From: Bacteriovorax sp037444575
Lineage (GTDB): Bacteria; Bdellovibrionota; Bacteriovoracia; Bacteriovoracales; Bacteriovoracaceae
Assembly: GCA_037444575.1 (NCBI GenBank)
Contig: JBBIME010000005.1
Location: 124,001 to 188,000 of the forward strand
Direction: 5' to 3'
DNA: 64,000 nucleotides
This document shows, piece after piece, positions 8,246 through 17,810 of this stretch. Under the pieces are notes generated by a model. That model was not told the origin of the DNA. It worked only from the letters and a program-made list of their open reading frames with translations, and searched no databases. The first letter of the stretch is position 1. Every line of letters begins with the position of its first letter. Position numbers and translations under genes: made by a program.

Positions 8246-10750
8246 ATGTCAGAAGAAAACAACAACACAATTAACCACGGAAATATTTCTCCAGTCGTTA
8301 TTCAAGATGAGATGAAAAGCTGTTACCTCGACTATGCAATGTCGGTAATCGTTGGTCGTGCTCTTCCTGATGTTCGCGATGGGATGAAGCCAGTTCATAG
8401 ACGCGTTCTTTATGCAATGGACTCTCTTAACAACTATCACAACAAACCATTTTTAAAGTCTGCCAGAGTTGTTGGGGATATTATCGGTAAGTATCACCCG
8501 CATGGTGACTCTGCTGTTTATGGAGCGATTGTTCGTCTCGCTCAGGATTTCTCGATGAGATATCCACTTGTTGATGGACAAGGAAACTTTGGTTCGATTG
8601 ATGGTGATAGTGCAGCAGCTATGCGTTACACCGAGATCAGAATGAAAAAGATTTCAGAAGAAATGATGGCAGATTTAGATAAAGAAACTGTCGACTGGCA
8701 ACCAAACTACGACGACTCTTTAACTGAACCAAGAGTTCTTCCAACAAAAGTTCCAAACCTTTTAATCAATGGATCTTCTGGTATCGCAGTTGGGATGGCG
8801 ACAAACATTCCGCCACACAATTTATCAGAAATCATGAATGGTCTTCTTCTATTAATCGATAACCCATCTACTTCAATTGAAGAACTGATGAAAGTTATCC
8901 CTGGCCCGGATTTCCCAACTGCGGGAACAATCCATGGAACAGAAGGAATTCGTTCTGCTTATCACACTGGAAAAGGTGTGCTTCAAATTAGAGCGAAAAT
9001 CGATGTAGAACATAATGCTAAAAAAGATCGCGATAGCATTATCATTACGGAACTTCCTTACCAAGTTAACAAAGCAAAACTTATCGAGAGAATTGCTGAA
9101 CTTGTTAATGAAAAAGAACTTACTGGTATTTCAGACATACGAGACGAATCTTCAAGAGAAGGTATTCGTATAGTAATTGATTTAAAGAAAGGTGAAATTG
9201 CGACAGTAATTATCAATAAACTGTATAAGGCAACTCCACTCCAAACTTCATTTGGTATCATCTTCCTTTCTATCGTCAATGGATCTCCAAGAATTCTAAA
9301 CCTTAAAGAACAACTTTCATTCTTTATTGATCACAGAAGAGAAATTGTAATCAGAAGAACTGTTTACGAATTAAAAAAAGCAAAAGAGCGTGCTCATATT
9401 TTAGAAGGATTAAAAGTTGCCGTTGAAAATATCGACGCGATTGTTGAGCTAATTAAAAAATCAGAAGGACCTGTTCAAGCTAAGACTAACTTGATGGGTA
9501 CTTACAAATTATCTGATATCCAGGCGCAAGCAATTCTCGACATGAGACTACAACGCTTAACTGGTCTTGAACGCGATAAGATTATTAAAGATTACAACGA
9601 GATTATGAAAGAGATTGCACGCTTGGAAGAAATTTTAAGCAGCGACGAACTTATCACTGGAATTATTCGCACTGAATTCCAAGAAATACTAGAAAACTTC
9701 GGCGATAAGAGACGCACTGAAATCATCGCAAAAGCAGATGAAATTCAGATGGAAGATCTTGTGAAGCAAGAAGACGTTATCGTAACTATTACTCATAAAG
9801 GTTATGTAAAACGTATGGCAATGGATACTTACCGCACTCAGAAACGCGGAGGAACCGGAGTTAAAGGTGCTGATGGAGCAGATGATGATTTCTACACATC
9901 AATCTTTACTGCCAACACTCACTCGACACTTTTTGTCTTTACGAGCAAAGGCCAAGTGTTCTCAATAAAAGTTTACAACATCCCTGAAGGAAACCGCACA
10001 ACGAAGGGAAGAAATATTGTTAACTTGATCCAGGTTCCACCAGGCGAGACAGTTAAAAATATTATGATTGCTCCAAACGAGACTGAAGGAAAATTCCTCA
10101 TGATCGCAACAGCAAAAGGGATTGTGAAAAAATCTGAACTTGAAGAATACAAAAATATTCGTCAGTCAGGGTTAACGGCAATTAAGATTGTTGAAGGAGA
10201 TGAACTTCTTTCTGTTAGAATTACTGACGGTAAAAAAGATGTTCTTCTATGTTCTTCTTCAGGAAAAATAATTCGCTTTGCTGAAACAGACTGTCGTCCG
10301 TTAGGTCGCGTGTCTCAAGGGGTAAAAGGAATTGAACTTTCTGACGATGAGAAAATCATCGGTATGGAAATCATTGATGACTCTGTTGAAATTCTATCTG
10401 TAACGGCAAATGGTTACGGAAAACGCACAAGTGTTTCTGAATACCGCAAACAATCTCGCGGAGGAAAAGGAATTCTAGCGATGAGACTCACAGAGAAAAA
10501 CGGTGACATCATCGATATTAAACCAGTAACAGATAAAGACGACTTAATGATCATTACAGATAAAGGACAAGTAATCAGAACTAAAATTTCTGGTATCTCG
10601 CTAATGGGAAGAACAACCCAAGGCGTGCGTCTGATTAAATTAAAAGAAGGTGAGTCGGTTGTTGCTGTAGAAAAAATTATTGATCCAGATGAAGATTTGG
10701 ATACGGAAAATACTGCAAGCAATGAAACGGCACCAACGACTGAAGAATAA
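8246..10750 (+). CDS. gyrA: DNA gyrase subunit A
   Basis: An 834-residue DNA-cleaving subunit. The catalytic tyrosine is Y128 in AAAMRYTEIRM. The C-terminal beta-pinwheel carries a GyrA-box-like QKRGGTG from about residue 532, which supports gyrase rather than topoisomerase IV. The quinolone-pocket helix reads HGDSAVYGAIVRLAQ: the serine equivalent to E. coli Ser83 is kept (residue 89), but the position of E. coli Asp87 is Gly (residue 93). A TPR lipoprotein gene starts inside the last 29 bp. Confidence 0.98.
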   Translation: MSEENNNTINHGNISPVVIQDEMKSCYLDYAMSVIVGRALPDVRDGMKPVHRRVLYAMDSLNNYHNKPFLKSARVVGDIIGKYHPHGDSAVYGAIVRLAQDFSMRYPLVDGQGNFGSIDGDSAAAMRYTEIRMKKISEEMMADLDKETVDWQPNYDDSLTEPRVLPTKVPNLLINGSSGIAVGMATNIPPHNLSEIMNGLLLLIDNPSTSIEELMKVIPGPDFPTAGTIHGTEGIRSAYHTGKGVLQIRAKIDVEHNAKKDRDSIIITELPYQVNKAKLIERIAELVNEKELTGISDIRDESSREGIRIVIDLKKGEIATVIINKLYKATPLQTSFGIIFLSIVNGSPRILNLKEQLSFFIDHRREIVIRRTVYELKKAKERAHILEGLKVAVENIDAIVELIKKSEGPVQAKTNLMGTYKLSDIQAQAILDMRLQRLTGLERDKIIKDYNEIMKEIARLEEILSSDELITGIIRTEFQEILENFGDKRRTEIIAKADEIQMEDLVKQEDVIVTITHKGYVKRMAMDTYRTQKRGGTGVKGADGADDDFYTSIFTANTHSTLFVFTSKGQVFSIKVYNIPEGNRTTKGRNIVNLIQVPPGETVKNIMIAPNETEGKFLMIATAKGIVKKSELEEYKNIRQSGLTAIKIVEGDELLSVRITDGKKDVLLCSSSGKIIRFAETDCRPLGRVSQGVKGIELSDDEKIIGMEIIDDSVEILSVTANGYGKRTSVSEYRKQSRGGKGILAMRLTEKNGDIIDIKPVTDKDDLMIITDKGQVIRTKISGISLMGRTTQGVRLIKLKEGESVVAVEKIIDPDEDLDTENTASNETAPTTEE

Positions 10751-11534
10751 AATATTTTGGGTAGTGATCCTATTCACTACCCTTTCTTTATTATCCTGTG
10801 ATTTTACTCCTCCGATAAATCGCAAAATTATCGACGCCCAAAATTACATCACTGAGCAAAAATACAATAAAGCTGCTTTTCTCTACGAAGATATTTTAAA
10901 AAGTAATCCAGGCCCGGAACTCAGACTCAAAATTTGTTACCAGCTGGGAGAGCTTTACTCTATTTACTTGGGTCAGTATAAAAAAGCGGTTTATTACTAC
11001 AATGATGTAAAGGATTTAACAGAAGATCCTCTATGGCTTATTAAAACGGAAGAAAAGCTTGCGGATATCAATTTCAATTACAGAAAAAATTATAAAGATG
11101 CGATTAAAAATTATACGAGGCTTTCTGAATTTACTCCGAAGCTAAAAAAATATGATTACTTTCAACTGCAAATTGCTCTTGCCTACTATTTTTTAAATGA
11201 TGGGGAAAATGCAATCAGACAATTGACTAAAATTCAAAGTGACCCTAATGGTGAATATTTTGTTCGCTCTTTTTATTATCTAGGCCTGATCTATTTTGAG
11301 AAAAAAGATTTCAATAAAGCACTCTTTGTCTGGTCAGAATATTTAAAGCGGGAAACTAAAAAAGAAAATATCGTTCAGGCTAAATTTTTAGTAGCAAATA
11401 TCTATGAGTCGACAGAAAATTTGAAAATGGCCTACGATATTTACTATTCCATTGCCAATGATTATCCCAATCGAGATGTTATCCAAAACAGAATGACAGC
11501 TCTTTATGAGCGTCGTGTTTCAAGGAGACGTTGA
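10722..11534 (+). CDS. TPR-repeat lipoprotein
   Basis: About 270 residues from ATG at 10722, overlapping the gyrA end by 29 bp. This start places a hydrophobic segment (IFWVVILFTTLSLLSC) at residues 11-26 as a lipoprotein signal peptide with lipobox LLSC. The rest is helical with TPR-like repeats, for example YNKAAFLYEDIL, YKKAVYYYNDV, YKDAIKNYTRL and FNKALFVWSEYL. It resembles periplasmic tetratricopeptide scaffolds; the partner is unknown. A GTG at 10764 is an alternative start but would shorten the signal peptide. Confidence 0.7.
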   Translation: MKRHQRLKNKIFWVVILFTTLSLLSCDFTPPINRKIIDAQNYITEQKYNKAAFLYEDILKSNPGPELRLKICYQLGELYSIYLGQYKKAVYYYNDVKDLTEDPLWLIKTEEKLADINFNYRKNYKDAIKNYTRLSEFTPKLKKYDYFQLQIALAYYFLNDGENAIRQLTKIQSDPNGEYFVRSFYYLGLIYFEKKDFNKALFVWSEYLKRETKKENIVQAKFLVANIYESTENLKMAYDIYYSIANDYPNRDVIQNRMTALYERRVSRRR

Positions 11535-11731
11535 TGTTTAATCGAAAATGGCTTCAAATCATGGGAATTGCCATGAGTTTGCCCTCAACGATCTTTGTTA
11601 CAGTCTGGGGGGCTATGCAATTAAAGAAAATGCATATATTAACTCAGACTCAAGCAGTTTTACTTTTTCTTTCAATAATTGGCGGAATGCTTTTCTTGAT
11701 GGTTTACTATGCATACTCACGCAAAAATTAA
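11534..11731 (+). CDS. Small two-helix membrane protein, AtpZ-like
   Basis: A 65-residue protein with two hydrophobic segments (MGIAMSLPSTIFVTVWGAMQL and AVLLFLSIIGGMLFLMVYYA). AAGGAG lies 6 bp before ATG 11534, which overlaps the preceding stop (TGATG). Its size, two-helix layout and place just before an atpI-like gene and atpB match AtpZ-type proteins, which associate with F0 assembly and Mg2+/Ca2+ transport. The sequence alone is too short for certainty. Confidence 0.6.
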   Translation: MFNRKWLQIMGIAMSLPSTIFVTVWGAMQLKKMHILTQTQAVLLFLSIIGGMLFLMVYYAYSRKN

Positions 11732-12101
11732 TTTCAAAAAATACTCGTTCTTTTCAGCGGTCCTTCTTATCGCCTCCTATTTTTTAGCGAAATCTAATGC
11801 CGAAAGAATGGTGATGCTCGCTGTTTTTGTCGCGGCATGCCTCAATCAGTGGATGCTGGTGAATGTGGTTCGTGATGTAACGCAAAATGCAGCAGCAGGA
11901 GTGCCTGTAGATAAAGTAAATATGGTTATGATGATCATCGGAAAGGTCGTAATTGTACTGGCTGCGCTAAGTTTTGGTGTACAAATTATGGGGAATCGGA
12001 TAATAATTCCTGTACTTATTTACGTATTACAAATAGCAGTCCTCTACCTAAGTTTTGACAGAGTTACTGATCAAGCTGGGGCGGAAAAAGGATCAAAATA
12101 A
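11709..12101 (+). CDS. atpI: ATP synthase subunit I-like membrane protein
   Basis: 130 residues with four predicted membrane helices (near residues 12-27, 34-55, 76-92 and 99-117). It overlaps the upstream small membrane gene by 23 bp and ends at the base before the atpB ATG. AtpI is a poorly conserved chaperone for c-ring assembly, encoded just before atpB in many operons. The assignment rests mainly on context and topology. Confidence 0.6.
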   Translation: MHTHAKINFKKYSFFSAVLLIASYFLAKSNAERMVMLAVFVAACLNQWMLVNVVRDVTQNAAAGVPVDKVNMVMMIIGKVVIVLAALSFGVQIMGNRIIIPVLIYVLQIAVLYLSFDRVTDQAGAEKGSK

Positions 12102-12917
12102 ATGAAAAAATTCTTCTTTTTGAATCTTCTTAGTCTAGTTGGTTTAAGCTCAAATGCATCAGCAGCTGAAAGCTTTACTTGGGCATCTCAAGTTGCAAAA
12201 ATGACAGGCCTCGAAGAAATGTTTCATCACCAAGGTATTCATCACTATGAACACCTTTTAACTTTTCCTTTAATTTGTGTTCTTCTTGTTGTTGCAGCTC
12301 TTGTTTATAGAGCTCAAGTTGCAGACAAAGAAAAAGCAGTAGTTCCAGATAGTGGAATATCTTTTAGAAACATCGTTGAAATGTACGGATCATTCATCAT
12401 GGCTCAATGTCGTGCTGTTCTTGGTGAAAAAGATGCTCCAAAATATTTCTCATTCGTAGCAACTATCTTCATTTTAATTTTCTTATCAAACGCAATTGGA
12501 TTGATTCCTGGATTTTTACCTCCAACAGAATCAATCAATACAACTCTTGCTCTTGGGGTTTTCTCATTCCTTTACTTCAACATTAAAGGATGTAAAGAGC
12601 TTGGAACACTTAACTACCTTAAGCACTTCGCGGGACCACTTTGGTATATGGCGATTTTGATTTTCCCAATTGAAATCATCTCTACTTGTATTCGTCCAAT
12701 ATCACTAGCGCTTCGTCTTTACGGAAATATGTACGGGGACCACATGGTTCTTGGAACTTTCTCAAGCTTGGCACCAGTTGGCGTACCTGTAGTGTTTATG
12801 CTTTTAGGTTTGTTGGTTTCATTTATTCAAGCTTACGTATTTATTATGTTATCAATGGTCTATGTTAGTTTAGCTACTGCTCACCACGATCATGGTGAAC
12901 ACCACGCTCATCACTAA
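12102..12917 (+). CDS. atpB: F0F1 ATP synthase subunit a
   Basis: A 271-residue inner-membrane proton/ion channel subunit. After an N-terminal signal-like segment and an outer-side helix there are several membrane helices. The essential stator arginine lies in ISLALRLYGNMYGDHMVLG (R205), and the final helix IQAYVFIMLSMVYVSLATAHHD is typical. A His-rich tail (HHDHGEHHAHH) ends the protein. Subunit c follows 36 bp downstream. F1 genes and subunits b and delta are not in the window. Confidence 0.95.
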   Translation: MKKFFFLNLLSLVGLSSNASAAESFTWASQVAKMTGLEEMFHHQGIHHYEHLLTFPLICVLLVVAALVYRAQVADKEKAVVPDSGISFRNIVEMYGSFIMAQCRAVLGEKDAPKYFSFVATIFILIFLSNAIGLIPGFLPPTESINTTLALGVFSFLYFNIKGCKELGTLNYLKHFAGPLWYMAILIFPIEIISTCIRPISLALRLYGNMYGDHMVLGTFSSLAPVGVPVVFMLLGLLVSFIQAYVFIMLSMVYVSLATAHHDHGEHHAHH

Positions 12918-12953
12918 TTGAAACCGAATTATTAACTTTTTGAGGAGACATTT

Positions 12954-13268
12954 ATGTCAAAGAAAATCCCAGTTATCTTAGCTTTCGTTCTATTCGCACT
13001 TCTAGTTTCTAGCCAAGTTTTCGCACAAGGAACTGCACCAGCTGCAGGTATGTCTGAAAAAGCTATTAAGTACATCGCTTACTTCTTCGCTCTTGGTCTA
13101 GCTGTATACGGTGGTACACAAGCTCAATCTAAAGCTGCTGCTGTAGCTCTAGAAGGAATCGCTCGTAACCCAGCTGCTGCTGATAAGATCCAAACTCCAA
13201 TGATCTTAGGTCTTGCACTTATGGAATCACTTGTAATTTTCGCTCTTATCTCTACATTCCTTGTGTAA
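12954..13268 (+). CDS. atpE: F0F1 ATP synthase subunit c
   Basis: A 104-residue proteolipid, longer than the usual 70-90 because of an N-terminal signal-like helix ending VFAQG. The hairpin follows: helix 1 contains YGGTQAQSKAAAVALEGIARNP with the polar loop RNP, and helix 2 contains LALMESLVIFALIS with ion-binding glutamate E91. Q58 and S92 align with the Gln and Ser ligands of Na+-binding c-rings. The position of the Na+-site tyrosine is F96, so ion specificity is unclear. AGGAG precedes the ATG. Confidence 0.93.
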   Translation: MSKKIPVILAFVLFALLVSSQVFAQGTAPAAGMSEKAIKYIAYFFALGLAVYGGTQAQSKAAAVALEGIARNPAAADKIQTPMILGLALMESLVIFALISTFLV

Positions 13269-13293
13269 TTTTTTTACAAAAGAAAATTCAGAT

Positions 13294-13328
13294 AAAAAAA
13301 GAAGGGGGCCGATAAGCCCCCTTTTTTT
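13294..13328. terminator. Bidirectional terminator between atpE and the SpoU gene
   Basis: A GC-rich stem GGGGGC / GCCCCC (13304-13309 and 13316-13321) with a 6-nt loop has an A7 run before it and a T7 run after it. It can terminate the plus-strand atp operon and the converging minus-strand operon. Confidence 0.9.
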
Positions 13329-13336
13329 ATGTCAAT

Positions 13337-14092
13337 TTAAACCAAGCTCATATTAGAGAGAAAAATAGCTGCGGCATTTGCAGCATTTAAATGGGCCACT
13401 TGCGGATTGATTTTAATTTTTAAAATCACATCTGACGCATCCAAAATATCATGGTCGACGCCATGACCTTCACTGCCGATAATGAGCACACACTTTTTGG
13501 GAAAGTTATAGGTAGCAAGATCTAGTGATCGATCAATATTTGCCGTGGAAATAATAGTGTAGCCCAGTTCACGCAATTTCTTTAAATCTAATCGCAAGTC
13601 GTTTGAGTGATAGGTTTTCATGGAAAAAATATTTCCCATGGAAACACGAATGCATCTTCTTAAAAAGGGAGAGCAGGTTTTCTCGTCAGTGATAATGGAA
13701 TTGATATTAAATCCAGCAGCTGATCTTACGATGCTGCCAACATTTTCGGGTGAACTTAATCCATTTAAAAGAATAATGCGATCGTCGAGTTCGGTCAGGT
13801 TTGAATCCGTTGGTTTTTCAATAAGAAATAAAACTTCAAATTCAATTTTAAATCCTGCAATAGATTCAAGAACGAAGCGATCTGCAATAAAGTTTGAAGA
13901 AGAATTCAGGTTATATTTTTCAGCAAATTTCTTTGTGGATAAAGTTTTTAAAACAGTCTTTTGATTGTGGATAAACTGCAAAAATAATTTTTCGGATTCA
14001 CAAACAACAAGGTTTTTATCGTGAAGAACTCGATCTCTCATTTGAGTGAATTCTAAAACTCTTTCATCTGTTGCACTCGTTATTTCAATCAT
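13337..14092 (-). CDS. SpoU/TrmH-family RNA 2'-O-methyltransferase
   Basis: A 251-residue SPOUT enzyme that methylates a ribose in tRNA or rRNA using S-adenosylmethionine. The three SpoU motifs are present in order: motif 1 SSPENVGSIVRSAAGF, motif 2 VLIIGSEGHGV, and motif 3 as HLNAANAAAIFL, which forms the knotted SAM site. The N-terminal half is a degenerate substrate-binding domain. It overlaps uvrA by 4 bp and is the last gene of the mfd operon. The exact RNA target cannot be read from sequence. Confidence 0.85.
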   Translation of the reverse strand: MIEITSATDERVLEFTQMRDRVLHDKNLVVCESEKLFLQFIHNQKTVLKTLSTKKFAEKYNLNSSSNFIADRFVLESIAGFKIEFEVLFLIEKPTDSNLTELDDRIILLNGLSSPENVGSIVRSAAGFNINSIITDEKTCSPFLRRCIRVSMGNIFSMKTYHSNDLRLDLKKLRELGYTIISTANIDRSLDLATYNFPKKCVLIIGSEGHGVDHDILDASDVILKIKINPQVAHLNAANAAAIFLSNMSLV

Positions 14093-16905
14093 GCTTTAAG
14101 AACTTTTTTTAAATATTTACCGGTGTGAGACTTTGGATTTTTTGCCACTTGTTCAGGTGCTCCTTCCGCGACAATTTCTCCTCCCCCACTTCCTCCTTCT
14201 GGGCCTAAATCAATTACCCAATCTGCTGTTTTAATAACATCGAGATTGTGCTCAATAATTAAAAGAGTATTTCCTTGTTCAACTAATTGTTGAAGAGCTG
14301 AGAGTAAAATTTTTATATCTTGAAAATGAAGACCAGTTGTTGGTTCATCAAGAACATAAAGGCAATGCCCTTTTGTTCGTTTGGATAATTCACGAGAAAG
14401 TTTTAAGCGCTGAGCTTCACCACCAGAAAGAGTTGTAGCGGGCTGGCCTAATTTCATATAGCCTAATCCAACAGAGTTAAGGGTAGTAAGTGTTCTTGCA
14501 AGCTTTGTGTGATTTTTAAAAAACTCAGCCCCTTCTTCAATCGACATGTCGAGTACTTCAGAAATGTTTTTTCCTTTATACAGAACAGATAAGGTTTCAG
14601 CGTTGTAACGAGTCCCTTTGCATTCAGTACATGTGATGTAAACATCAGGTAGAAAGTGCATTTCAATTTTCTTTACACCGTTTCCTTCACATTCTTCACA
14701 GCGACCGCCTTTAACGTTAAAGCTAAAGCGCCCTGTTTTGTATCCTCGAATTTGCGATTCATTAGTTGAAGCAAAAATATCTCGGATGTCATCAAAGAGA
14801 CCTGTATATGTTGCAGGGTTAGAATGAGGAGTACGTCCGATGGGAGACTGATCAAGCTCGATCACCGTTTTAATTTCATCAACGCCAGTTAAAGAATTGT
14901 AATTAGCTTTTTGATAAAGTGTTTTGTGGGCATTCGTTAAATGACTTTTAACGGCGGGAACTAAAATTCTGTGAATTAAAGTCGATTTACCGGATCCACT
15001 TACGCCAGAGACGCATACTAATCCACCAAGAGGAAATGTGACGGAGAGATTTTTGATATTGTGTTCGTTGGCGCCACTTAATTTCAAAAACTTGTTAGCT
15101 TTTTTTCTTGATGATGGAATTTCAATATTGTGTTCACCGGAAAGAAATTTAGCTGTAAGAGATTTTTTATCTTTTAAAATTTGAGGAATAGTTCCATGGG
15201 CAACAACTTTTCCACCATGAATACCAGCTCCAGGCCCCATGTCTATCAGATAATCAGAAGCGAGCATTGTGTCTTCATCGTGTTCAACAACCAATACCGT
15301 GTTTCCGATATCGCGAAGAGATTTAAGAGTTTTAATTAAGCGGTCATTGTCTCTTTGATGAAGACCAATACTTGGTTCATCGAGAACATATAAAACTCCC
15401 GAAAGAGCAGAACCAATTTGGGTGGCAAGACGGATTCTTTGAGATTCACCACCGGAGAGAGTCATCGCACCTCTGTTGAGAGTTAAATAATTTAAACCAA
15501 CATCTAAAAGAAAACGCAGGCGGGCGACGATTTCTTTTAAAAGCTTATCAGCAATAATTTTTTTCTCACCTTCAAGCTTGATGTTGTGAAGGTAATCAAA
15601 ACATTCGGCAATGGAGAGGACGCAAAGATCCATAATGTTTTTATCGCCAATCTTTGTAGAAAGAGCAACGCGATTTAATCGCAAGCCATGACAGCTGGGA
15701 CAAATTGATATGTTCATAAATTTTTCTAGATCCAGGCGAACTTTGTCAGAGCCAGATTCTAAAAACTTTTTTTCTAACCAGGCACCAAGGCCCGGAAAAG
15801 ATTTTGAGAATTCAAAATGTGAATTTTCTGAAGTGAAAGAATAGCGATAAACTTTTTCAGTTCCATTAAAAAGAATGTTGGTAAATTTTTTTGGCAATTT
15901 TTTAAAAGGAACACTAACATCGATGCCTTCTTCGTCAGCAATAGTCTCAACCATTTTGTACAAGAAAGAATTTCTTTTTGAAAGTGGAGTGACAGCCCCT
16001 TCTAATAGAGGAAGGCTTTCATCAAAGATCATAAGATCGATGTCAAAAATTTTGGTCTCCCCTAATCCATTGCATACTTCACAGGCCCCAATTGGCGAGT
16101 TAAAAGAAAAAAGGCGTGGCTCTAGTTCGGGAAAGATCTTGTCTCCCTTTGTAGATTTATTGTGTTCAGAAAAAGTAAGTTCCTTTTTATCGTCAACTAA
16201 AACAGTAACGTTGCCTTCGCCAAGTTTTAAAGCATATTCAATTGAGTCAGCAAGGCGTTTTTCGATATCTTCCTTGATAACAATTCTATCAACGACAATA
16301 TCAAATTGTAGTTTTCCTTTTGGCGCTTTGGTGTCTTCATCAATTTGGACAAGCTCACCATTCATACGAGCTCGAGAAAATCCCATTGTTAAAAATTTTG
16401 AAAGTAAATCTTTAAATTTCACTTTATCTGTATGAGGAATTGGTGCCAGGATTTGAAGTTTGGTTTTATCACCAAGTTTAATTAGCTCTTTTACAATTTG
16501 AGTCGGGGTGTATCTTCTAACCTCTTCTCCAGTGTCTGGATCATAAAGAGTTCCGATACGAGCAAAAAGAACGCGAAGATAATCATAAATTTCAGTTGTT
16601 GTTCCAACTGTTGACCGAGGGTTTTTACTAGAAGTTTTTTGATCAATGGCAATTGCGGGAGATAGACCAGTAATGGATTCTACCTCTGGCGGTTGATACT
16701 GACCAAGAAATTGTCTAGCGTAACTAGAAAGTGATTCGATATATCGACGTTGTCCTTCAACATAAATCGTATCAAAGGCTAACGAAGATTTTCCCGATCC
16801 GGAAGGCCCAGTGATAACGGTTAAAGTATTTTTAGGAATGCTGATCGTTACATCTTGAAGATTGTGAACAGCGGCCTTAACAATATTAATTTCGTTGATT
16901 GACAC
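14089..16905 (-). CDS. uvrA: Excinuclease ABC subunit A
   Basis: A 938-residue damage-recognition ATPase of nucleotide excision repair. It has two ABC modules: Walker A GPSGSGKS at residues 33-40 and SGSGKST near 636-642, with signatures LSGGESQRIRLA and LSGGEAQRLKLS. Zinc-binding cysteines occur in CEVCNGLG...CPSCHGLR and CEECEGNG...CTECKGT. The start is GTG at 16905 with GAGG 8 bp upstream, overlapping the pdxA end by 20 bp. It shares an operon with mfd. Confidence 0.97.
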   Translation of the reverse strand: MSINEINIVKAAVHNLQDVTISIPKNTLTVITGPSGSGKSSLAFDTIYVEGQRRYIESLSSYARQFLGQYQPPEVESITGLSPAIAIDQKTSSKNPRSTVGTTTEIYDYLRVLFARIGTLYDPDTGEEVRRYTPTQIVKELIKLGDKTKLQILAPIPHTDKVKFKDLLSKFLTMGFSRARMNGELVQIDEDTKAPKGKLQFDIVVDRIVIKEDIEKRLADSIEYALKLGEGNVTVLVDDKKELTFSEHNKSTKGDKIFPELEPRLFSFNSPIGACEVCNGLGETKIFDIDLMIFDESLPLLEGAVTPLSKRNSFLYKMVETIADEEGIDVSVPFKKLPKKFTNILFNGTEKVYRYSFTSENSHFEFSKSFPGLGAWLEKKFLESGSDKVRLDLEKFMNISICPSCHGLRLNRVALSTKIGDKNIMDLCVLSIAECFDYLHNIKLEGEKKIIADKLLKEIVARLRFLLDVGLNYLTLNRGAMTLSGGESQRIRLATQIGSALSGVLYVLDEPSIGLHQRDNDRLIKTLKSLRDIGNTVLVVEHDEDTMLASDYLIDMGPGAGIHGGKVVAHGTIPQILKDKKSLTAKFLSGEHNIEIPSSRKKANKFLKLSGANEHNIKNLSVTFPLGGLVCVSGVSGSGKSTLIHRILVPAVKSHLTNAHKTLYQKANYNSLTGVDEIKTVIELDQSPIGRTPHSNPATYTGLFDDIRDIFASTNESQIRGYKTGRFSFNVKGGRCEECEGNGVKKIEMHFLPDVYITCTECKGTRYNAETLSVLYKGKNISEVLDMSIEEGAEFFKNHTKLARTLTTLNSVGLGYMKLGQPATTLSGGEAQRLKLSRELSKRTKGHCLYVLDEPTTGLHFQDIKILLSALQQLVEQGNTLLIIEHNLDVIKTADWVIDLGPEGGSGGGEIVAEGAPEQVAKNPKSHTGKYLKKVLKA

Positions 16906-17794
16906 TCATAACCTCAAAGCAAGTTTTAAAAAGATAAAGCATCCCAGAGATATTTGCTTTATTCTTACCATATAATTCAAAGGCCGTGCCATGATCTACA
17001 CTCAGGCGAAGAAATGGAAGACCCAGAGTTATATTAAGTCCAATAAGTCCGTATTGTGCTTTAAATTGAGCAAGGCCCTGATCATGATACATGTAAACCA
17101 GAAGTTGATTCTTGGTAGGATTGTGAAGATGATGAAGGGTGTCCCCAGAGATCGGCCCATTAAAAATTTTACCATAACTTTTTTCAAGTTCAGCGATAGC
17201 CTTTTTGATATGCTTTTCCTCATCGCCTAGAATTCCATTCTCGCCAGCATGGGGATTAATTCCCGAAAAAATTATTTCATCGAAGGAGAAAAAATATTTT
17301 TTAAAATTATTTAAGGTAATTTGAATTTTATTGATAATTAAATCAGATGTGATAATTTCGGAAACTTTTTTCAACGGAATATGATCGGTAATAAGCAGAA
17401 CGTTTTGCGCGAGTCCTTTAAAGGTCATAGAGATATTTTTATTGTTGAAATAAGCTCTAAAGAATTCAGTGTACCCAGCATAATTAGCATTGTTGAAAAT
17501 GAGTTGATCTTTAGACGTGGGTAATGTCACTAAAATATCGGTTGGCCCAATAAGATTGAGTGCTGTTAGAAGAGAATTGGTTGAAGAATATGGAGTGCTC
17601 TCAATATTTTCTATGATGTTAAGATCTTCAAATAGTTTTGGAGATAGTTTTAAATCAGTTAGATTTTTATTAAGATCACTTTTGTTAACAACTAAGCGGA
17701 TAAGCTTTTTCTCTTCTTCGGAAAGAAGAAGAAATGATTTAAGAAAAATTTCTAAACCAATTCCGGATTGGTGGCCTTCTGTAACGAAGATCAT
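16886..17794 (-). CDS. pdxA: 4-hydroxythreonine-4-phosphate dehydrogenase family protein
   Basis: A 302-residue PdxA-family dehydrogenase of pyridoxal phosphate synthesis, slightly shorter than the usual 320-330. Conserved blocks are the N-terminal EGHQSGIGLEI (for GDPAGIGPEI), SGINPHAGENG, NGPISGDTLHH, YMYHDQGLAQFKAQYG and LNITLGLPFLRLSVDHGTAF. The metal-binding histidines in YHDQG and DHGTA are kept. The altered N-terminal motif (HQS for DPA) could mean a divergent substrate. It lies directly after a SurA-like gene, as in enterobacterial surA-pdxA. Confidence 0.85.
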   Translation of the reverse strand: MIFVTEGHQSGIGLEIFLKSFLLLSEEEKKLIRLVVNKSDLNKNLTDLKLSPKLFEDLNIIENIESTPYSSTNSLLTALNLIGPTDILVTLPTSKDQLIFNNANYAGYTEFFRAYFNNKNISMTFKGLAQNVLLITDHIPLKKVSEIITSDLIINKIQITLNNFKKYFFSFDEIIFSGINPHAGENGILGDEEKHIKKAIAELEKSYGKIFNGPISGDTLHHLHNPTKNQLLVYMYHDQGLAQFKAQYGLIGLNITLGLPFLRLSVDHGTAFELYGKNKANISGMLYLFKTCFEVMSVNQRN

Positions 17795-17810
17795 TTCCTG
17801 TGCCCTTTAA

